From Chryseosolibacter sp036402075 (lineage in GTDB: Bacteria > Bacteroidota > Bacteroidia > Cytophagales > Cyclobacteriaceae): 64,000 nt of DNA. A model generated the notes under the pieces. It was not told the origin of the DNA and did no database searches. It worked only from the letters and a program-made list of their open reading frames with translations. Of the stretch, positions 61,328 through 64,000 are shown piece after piece (positions within the stretch are counted from its first letter, which is position 1; each line of letters begins with the position of its first letter). The stretch is taken from the NCBI GenBank assembly GCA_036402075.1, contig DASWTP010000238.1, positions 1 through 64,000 on the forward strand. The letters are read 5' to 3'. A program made the translations under genes and the position numbers.

Positions 61328-61502
61328 TCAGTGAATTGGTAATAGTTAATCGGGTTTAACTTCGACTTCAGGCCCGACAGTTTTCAGCGTCCACTTTGCG
61401 TATTGGGTTAAGTAGCTGGATCTGTCGGCCTGTTGTTTTTTTCGAGCAATTGGACCTCGGGCAGGTCGTATAAAATCGCAAACTGAGGGTGCGCTCGGCA
61501 AA

Positions 61503-61533
61503 TTGTGGCATTAGCCCGATCCTGTTATATTTG
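61503..61533 (+). promoter_or_regulatory. Promoter of tyrS (TTG / TAnnTTTG)
   Basis: A TTG at 61503-61505 is followed after 20 bp by TATATTTG (61526-61533), a full match to the -33/-7 Bacteroidota consensus. Transcription would start near 61540, leaving a leader of only about 9 nt before the tyrS ATG at 61549. This supports that start codon. Confidence 0.78.
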
Positions 61534-61548
61534 CGCTCCTTACGAATC

Positions 61549-62832
61549 ATGAAAAAGAATTTTGTAGAAGAACTTCGCTGGCGCGGGATGCTGCATGATA
61601 TCATGCCCGGAACCGAAGAGCAACTCAGTAAAGAAATCACCTCAGGATATATCGGCTTTGACCCAACGGCCGACTCACTCCACATTGGTCATCTTACCCA
61701 GATCATGACGCTGCTCAACTTTCAGCAGGCAGGCCACAAGCCGTTTGCCCTGGTTGGCGGAGCAACGGGTATGGTTGGTGATCCCTCGGGTAAATCGGCT
61801 GAGCGGAACCTTCTTTCGGAGGACGTACTGAGCCACAATGTGGCGTGTGTAAAGCGTCAGCTCGAGAAGTTTCTTGATTTTTCCGGGAGCAATGCAGCCG
61901 AGATGGTTAACAACTATGACTGGTTCAAGGAATTCCGTTTTCTTGACTTCATACGCGATGTCGGCAAACACATCACGGTGAATTACATGATGTCGAAGGA
62001 TTCGGTTCAGAAACGACTCGAAACTGGATTGTCGTTCACCGAATTCACGTACCAGCTTGTTCAGGGTTATGACTTCTACTGGTTGTACAAGAATAAAAAC
62101 TGCAAACTTCAAATGGGTGGCTCTGATCAGTGGGGTAACATTGTTACCGGTACGGAGTTGATCCGGAGAAAGGCGGATGGAGATGCGTTTGCTTTAACTA
62201 CGAAACTGATTACAAAAGCTGACGGTACGAAGTTCGGCAAATCAGAAGGCGGCAACGTTTGGCTTGACCCCAAGAGAACATCACCTTACAAGTTCTATCA
62301 ATACTGGCTCAACGTATCCGATGAAGATGCATCGAGCTTCATCAAGATTTTCACACAATTCAGCAAAGCCGAAATTGATGCGTTGATTGCCGAGCATGCG
62401 CAGGCGCCCCACATGCGAAAGCTGCAGCAGGTATTAGCAAAGGATATCACGGTACGCGTCCATTCTCAGGCAGACTACGACAATGCCATTAAAGCATCCA
62501 ACATCCTCTTTGGGAATTCGACTACCGAAGAACTTCAATCGCTTGACGAAGAAACATTGCTGTCTGTTTTTGAGGGCGTGCCTCAGGTGAAAATTGCGAA
62601 GTCTGAATATCAAAACACAGCCACGATTATTGACCTTCTTTCAACCGCATCGCAAAACGTGATCTTCCCATCGAAGGGCGAAGCGCGTAAAATGATTCAG
62701 GGCGGTGGTGTGAGCGTGAACAAATCGAAGGTTGAAGATATGAACGCGAAACCTTCCTACACACTCCTTCAGAATAAGTACCTCTTAGCCCAGAAGGGGA
62801 AGAAAAATTACTATTTGATTGTTGTCGAGTAA
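61549..62832 (+). CDS. tyrS: Tyrosyl-tRNA synthetase
   Basis: I choose the ATG at 61549 (MKKNFVEELRWRGMLHDIMP), which follows the promoter directly. The 427-residue class I synthetase charges tRNA-Tyr. HIGH is at 45-48 (SLHIGHLTQIM), and the KMSKS-equivalent reads KFGKS (TKADGTKFGKSEGG). The GSDQWGNIVTG motif covers the tyrosine and ATP pocket. The last 70 residues form an S4 RNA-binding domain (PSKGEARKMIQGGGVSVNKS). It is cytoplasmic and single copy here. Confidence 0.97.
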   Translation: MKKNFVEELRWRGMLHDIMPGTEEQLSKEITSGYIGFDPTADSLHIGHLTQIMTLLNFQQAGHKPFALVGGATGMVGDPSGKSAERNLLSEDVLSHNVACVKRQLEKFLDFSGSNAAEMVNNYDWFKEFRFLDFIRDVGKHITVNYMMSKDSVQKRLETGLSFTEFTYQLVQGYDFYWLYKNKNCKLQMGGSDQWGNIVTGTELIRRKADGDAFALTTKLITKADGTKFGKSEGGNVWLDPKRTSPYKFYQYWLNVSDEDASSFIKIFTQFSKAEIDALIAEHAQAPHMRKLQQVLAKDITVRVHSQADYDNAIKASNILFGNSTTEELQSLDEETLLSVFEGVPQVKIAKSEYQNTATIIDLLSTASQNVIFPSKGEARKMIQGGGVSVNKSKVEDMNAKPSYTLLQNKYLLAQKGKKNYYLIVVE

Positions 62833-62855
62833 TAGTCGTCTCTGACGTGCTATCA

Positions 62856-62912
62856 AAAAAAACAAGCTGCAAGTTTGGACTGTGAATTCCTAACCTGCAG
62901 CTTGAAGCTTGT
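62856..62912 (-). terminator. Repeat-type terminator between tyrS and an outer-membrane protein gene
   Basis: ACAAGCT (62862-62868) pairs with AGCTTGT (62906-62912) with further imperfect pairing inside (GCAAG with CTTGAAG-type ends). On the minus strand T residues follow (A-run 62855-62861). The sequence belongs to the AAGCTTCAAGC family. It may stop both convergent genes. Confidence 0.6.
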
Positions 62913-62918
62913 AAATTC

Positions 62919-63542
62919 TTACTTTCCGACCTTAAACAACTTGTATCCGAGCGAAAACTGAATCACCTGATTCTTTGCGTTTGCAGTTTCGTTGGTTGGC
63001 GCTTTATCGTAGATCTTTGACAGGCCCAGGTTGTAACGCGCATCAATGGTTAAGCCAAAAGGAAGATCCCATCCCAGGCCGAAGGCTGCCGTAACATCGC
63101 TGCCTTTTGCCCTCGCTTTTACATCCTGAACTGAATACGTGTTCGGTGCGGTCAGCACAGGAGCTTCTGCACTGTTCACAAAACCAAACTGAGGACCTGC
63201 CTGGATGTTGATACCGGCAACCGTGTACAGCTTGATGATGATCGGAATATTGACGTACGAAAAATTGGATTCATAGTCCTGTGAATTGATCTTCACTGTA
63301 GAGCCTTGCTGTGAAAAGATCACTTCTGGCTGAATTCCGATTTTCGTGGCTTTGATAAGAACAAAGGCACCCCCATGAAAACCGGTTCGATTGTTATAGT
63401 TTTCTTGCGCAGAGGCATCAGTGTTAATCTTGGCAAAGTTTGGACCTGCTTTAATACCCACTGCGAACTGAACTTGCGAGAGGGCATTATGAGATGCTAT
63501 CATGAGCAAACTCGCACAGACTACAAGGATTGTTTTTTTCAT
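62919..63542 (-). CDS. Outer-membrane beta-barrel protein (porin-like)
   Basis: This 207-residue protein has a signal peptide (cleaved near ALSQ), then a beta-barrel pattern with aromatic girdles: QFAVGIKAGPNFAKI, KIGIQPEVIFSQQG, INIQAGPQFGFVNS, AAFGLGWDLPFGLTIDARYN and FSLGYKLFKVGK. This is typical of the OMP_b-brl/PorT-like group in Bacteroidota. Eight strands are expected. It ends next to the repeat-type terminator. It lies 23 bp after the next barrel gene, so the two are probably co-transcribed. Confidence 0.86.
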   Translation of the reverse strand: MKKTILVVCASLLMIASHNALSQVQFAVGIKAGPNFAKINTDASAQENYNNRTGFHGGAFVLIKATKIGIQPEVIFSQQGSTVKINSQDYESNFSYVNIPIIIKLYTVAGINIQAGPQFGFVNSAEAPVLTAPNTYSVQDVKARAKGSDVTAAFGLGWDLPFGLTIDARYNLGLSKIYDKAPTNETANAKNQVIQFSLGYKLFKVGK

Positions 63543-63565
63543 ACATCAATTGTTAGTTGTTCTAT

Positions 63566-64000
63566 TTAGTTACCAAAATGGTATCGCAACCCTAAGCTAG
63601 GATTAAACGATGATACATCAAACGTGACAGACGTTCTGTCATTGCCTGGAAAGTTGTCACTCTTTGAATTTTGAATTCTGAAACCTGCGATTGAAAGCTC
63701 AGCCGCCCAATGCTCGTTAAAGAAGTAAGCAAAACCGGGGGCAATCGAGAAAGTGATTGAGTTTGACTTGTCGGTGATAACATTGCCGGTTTCACTTTTT
63801 GAATTGCCGAATGCGAGGCCTGCCTGGCCAAAGAACGCGAATTGTTCGCTTGACGTAAACTTGTACAGACGTGCAAATGGCCCAACCCCGAATGAACTGG
63901 TGGTGGTTTGACCTGCACCAGTGCCGCTCTTGGAGTTACCCAACGAAAGGCTCGCTCCTACAACGAAATTGTCTTTAACGAAATAACCGAAAGATGGGGC
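63566..64000 (-). CDS. Outer-membrane beta-barrel protein, C-terminal part
   Basis: The frame is open through the right edge; 144 codons plus the stop are in the window and the N-terminus is missing. Visible strands (FGYFVKDNFVVGASLSLG, FGVGPFARLYKF, FFGQAGLAFGNS, FSIAPGFAYFF, NPSLGLRYHFGN) and Ser/Gly-rich turns show an OMP_b-brl-type barrel. An apparent start at 63943 is only an internal TTG codon. It ends 23 bp from the next barrel gene on the same strand, suggesting a two-gene unit. Confidence 0.82.
   Translation of the reverse strand, partial: APSFGYFVKDNFVVGASLSLGNSKSGTGAGQTTTSSFGVGPFARLYKFTSSEQFAFFGQAGLAFGNSKSETGNVITDKSNSITFSIAPGFAYFFNEHWAAELSIAGFRIQNSKSDNFPGNDRTSVTFDVSSFNPSLGLRYHFGN

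Noticed and set aside
1..64000. tRNA, rRNA, CRISPR arrays, insertion sequences or prophage.
   Set aside because: I scanned for T-loop signatures, tandem spaced repeats and transposase or integrase motifs and saw none, though a short RNA could escape reading by eye.

Overview
The window looks like chromosomal core DNA of a Bacteroidota bacterium, most likely a Cytophagales-type soil or water organism. The evidence is a C-terminal type IX secretion (T9SS) sorting domain on a large secreted protease, many lipoproteins and outer-membrane barrels, the Bacteroidota promoter signature (TAnnTTTG, clearest before tyrS with a TTG box 20 bp upstream), few Shine-Dalgarno sites, and close similarity of housekeeping proteins to this group. 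I see no phage, insertion sequence, CRISPR array, rRNA or tRNA. Both edge genes are cut by the window.

Layout. 1-7.8 kb: an App1-type phosphatase (partial), an exported DUF2541-like protein with a charged helix, a T9SS subtilase, an M57 zinc protease and a glycosyltransferase/acyltransferase fusion. 7.8-9.6 kb: a thiolase and a small conserved protein. 9.6-15.5 kb: a tight five-gene minus-strand operon (ethanolamine-type permease, type III glutamine synthetase, iron alcohol dehydrogenase, class I glutamine amidotransferase-type hydrolase, aldehyde dehydrogenase). It reads as a complete gamma-glutamylation route for ethanolamine or a similar amino alcohol. 15.7-23 kb: a helical-repeat protein, a GH20 hexosaminidase, and a RamB-like regulator divergent from malate synthase and isocitrate lyase (glyoxylate shunt). 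23-31 kb: a DMT exporter, PurT, two stand-alone receivers, a multi-PAS histidine kinase, a flavin-binding stress protein and a beta-propeller lipoprotein. 31-39 kb: a PD40 propeller protein, an S41 protease lipoprotein, a YihY membrane protein and a 1243-residue phosphoesterase/kinase-like/beta-barrel protein.

39-50 kb: a three-gene unit led by an HD-domain protein fused to a Pycsar-type membrane effector (PycTM) domain, then an NHEJ locus (Ku and LigD, with a TPR gene on the other strand between them), an MHS-type transporter and a histone-deacetylase-family hydrolase. 50-57 kb: a His-rich lipoprotein, a TerB-like/ABCG exporter, a Prc protease and a membrane protein with a zinc-ribbon-like part. 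57-64 kb: small conserved proteins behind a paired palindromic operator, a MazG-like pyrophosphatase, a SulP transporter translationally coupled to a beta-carbonic anhydrase, tyrS, and two outer-membrane beta-barrel proteins.

The items I consider most worth following are the HD-PycTM unit, the phosphoesterase/kinase-like/barrel fusion, and the gamma-glutamyl amino-alcohol operon. Smaller signals are a receiver with Glu in place of the phospho-Asp, a subtilase lacking its Asp, a pair of 14-bp operators 53 bp apart, and a dispersed intergenic AAGCTTCAAGC-type repeat family.
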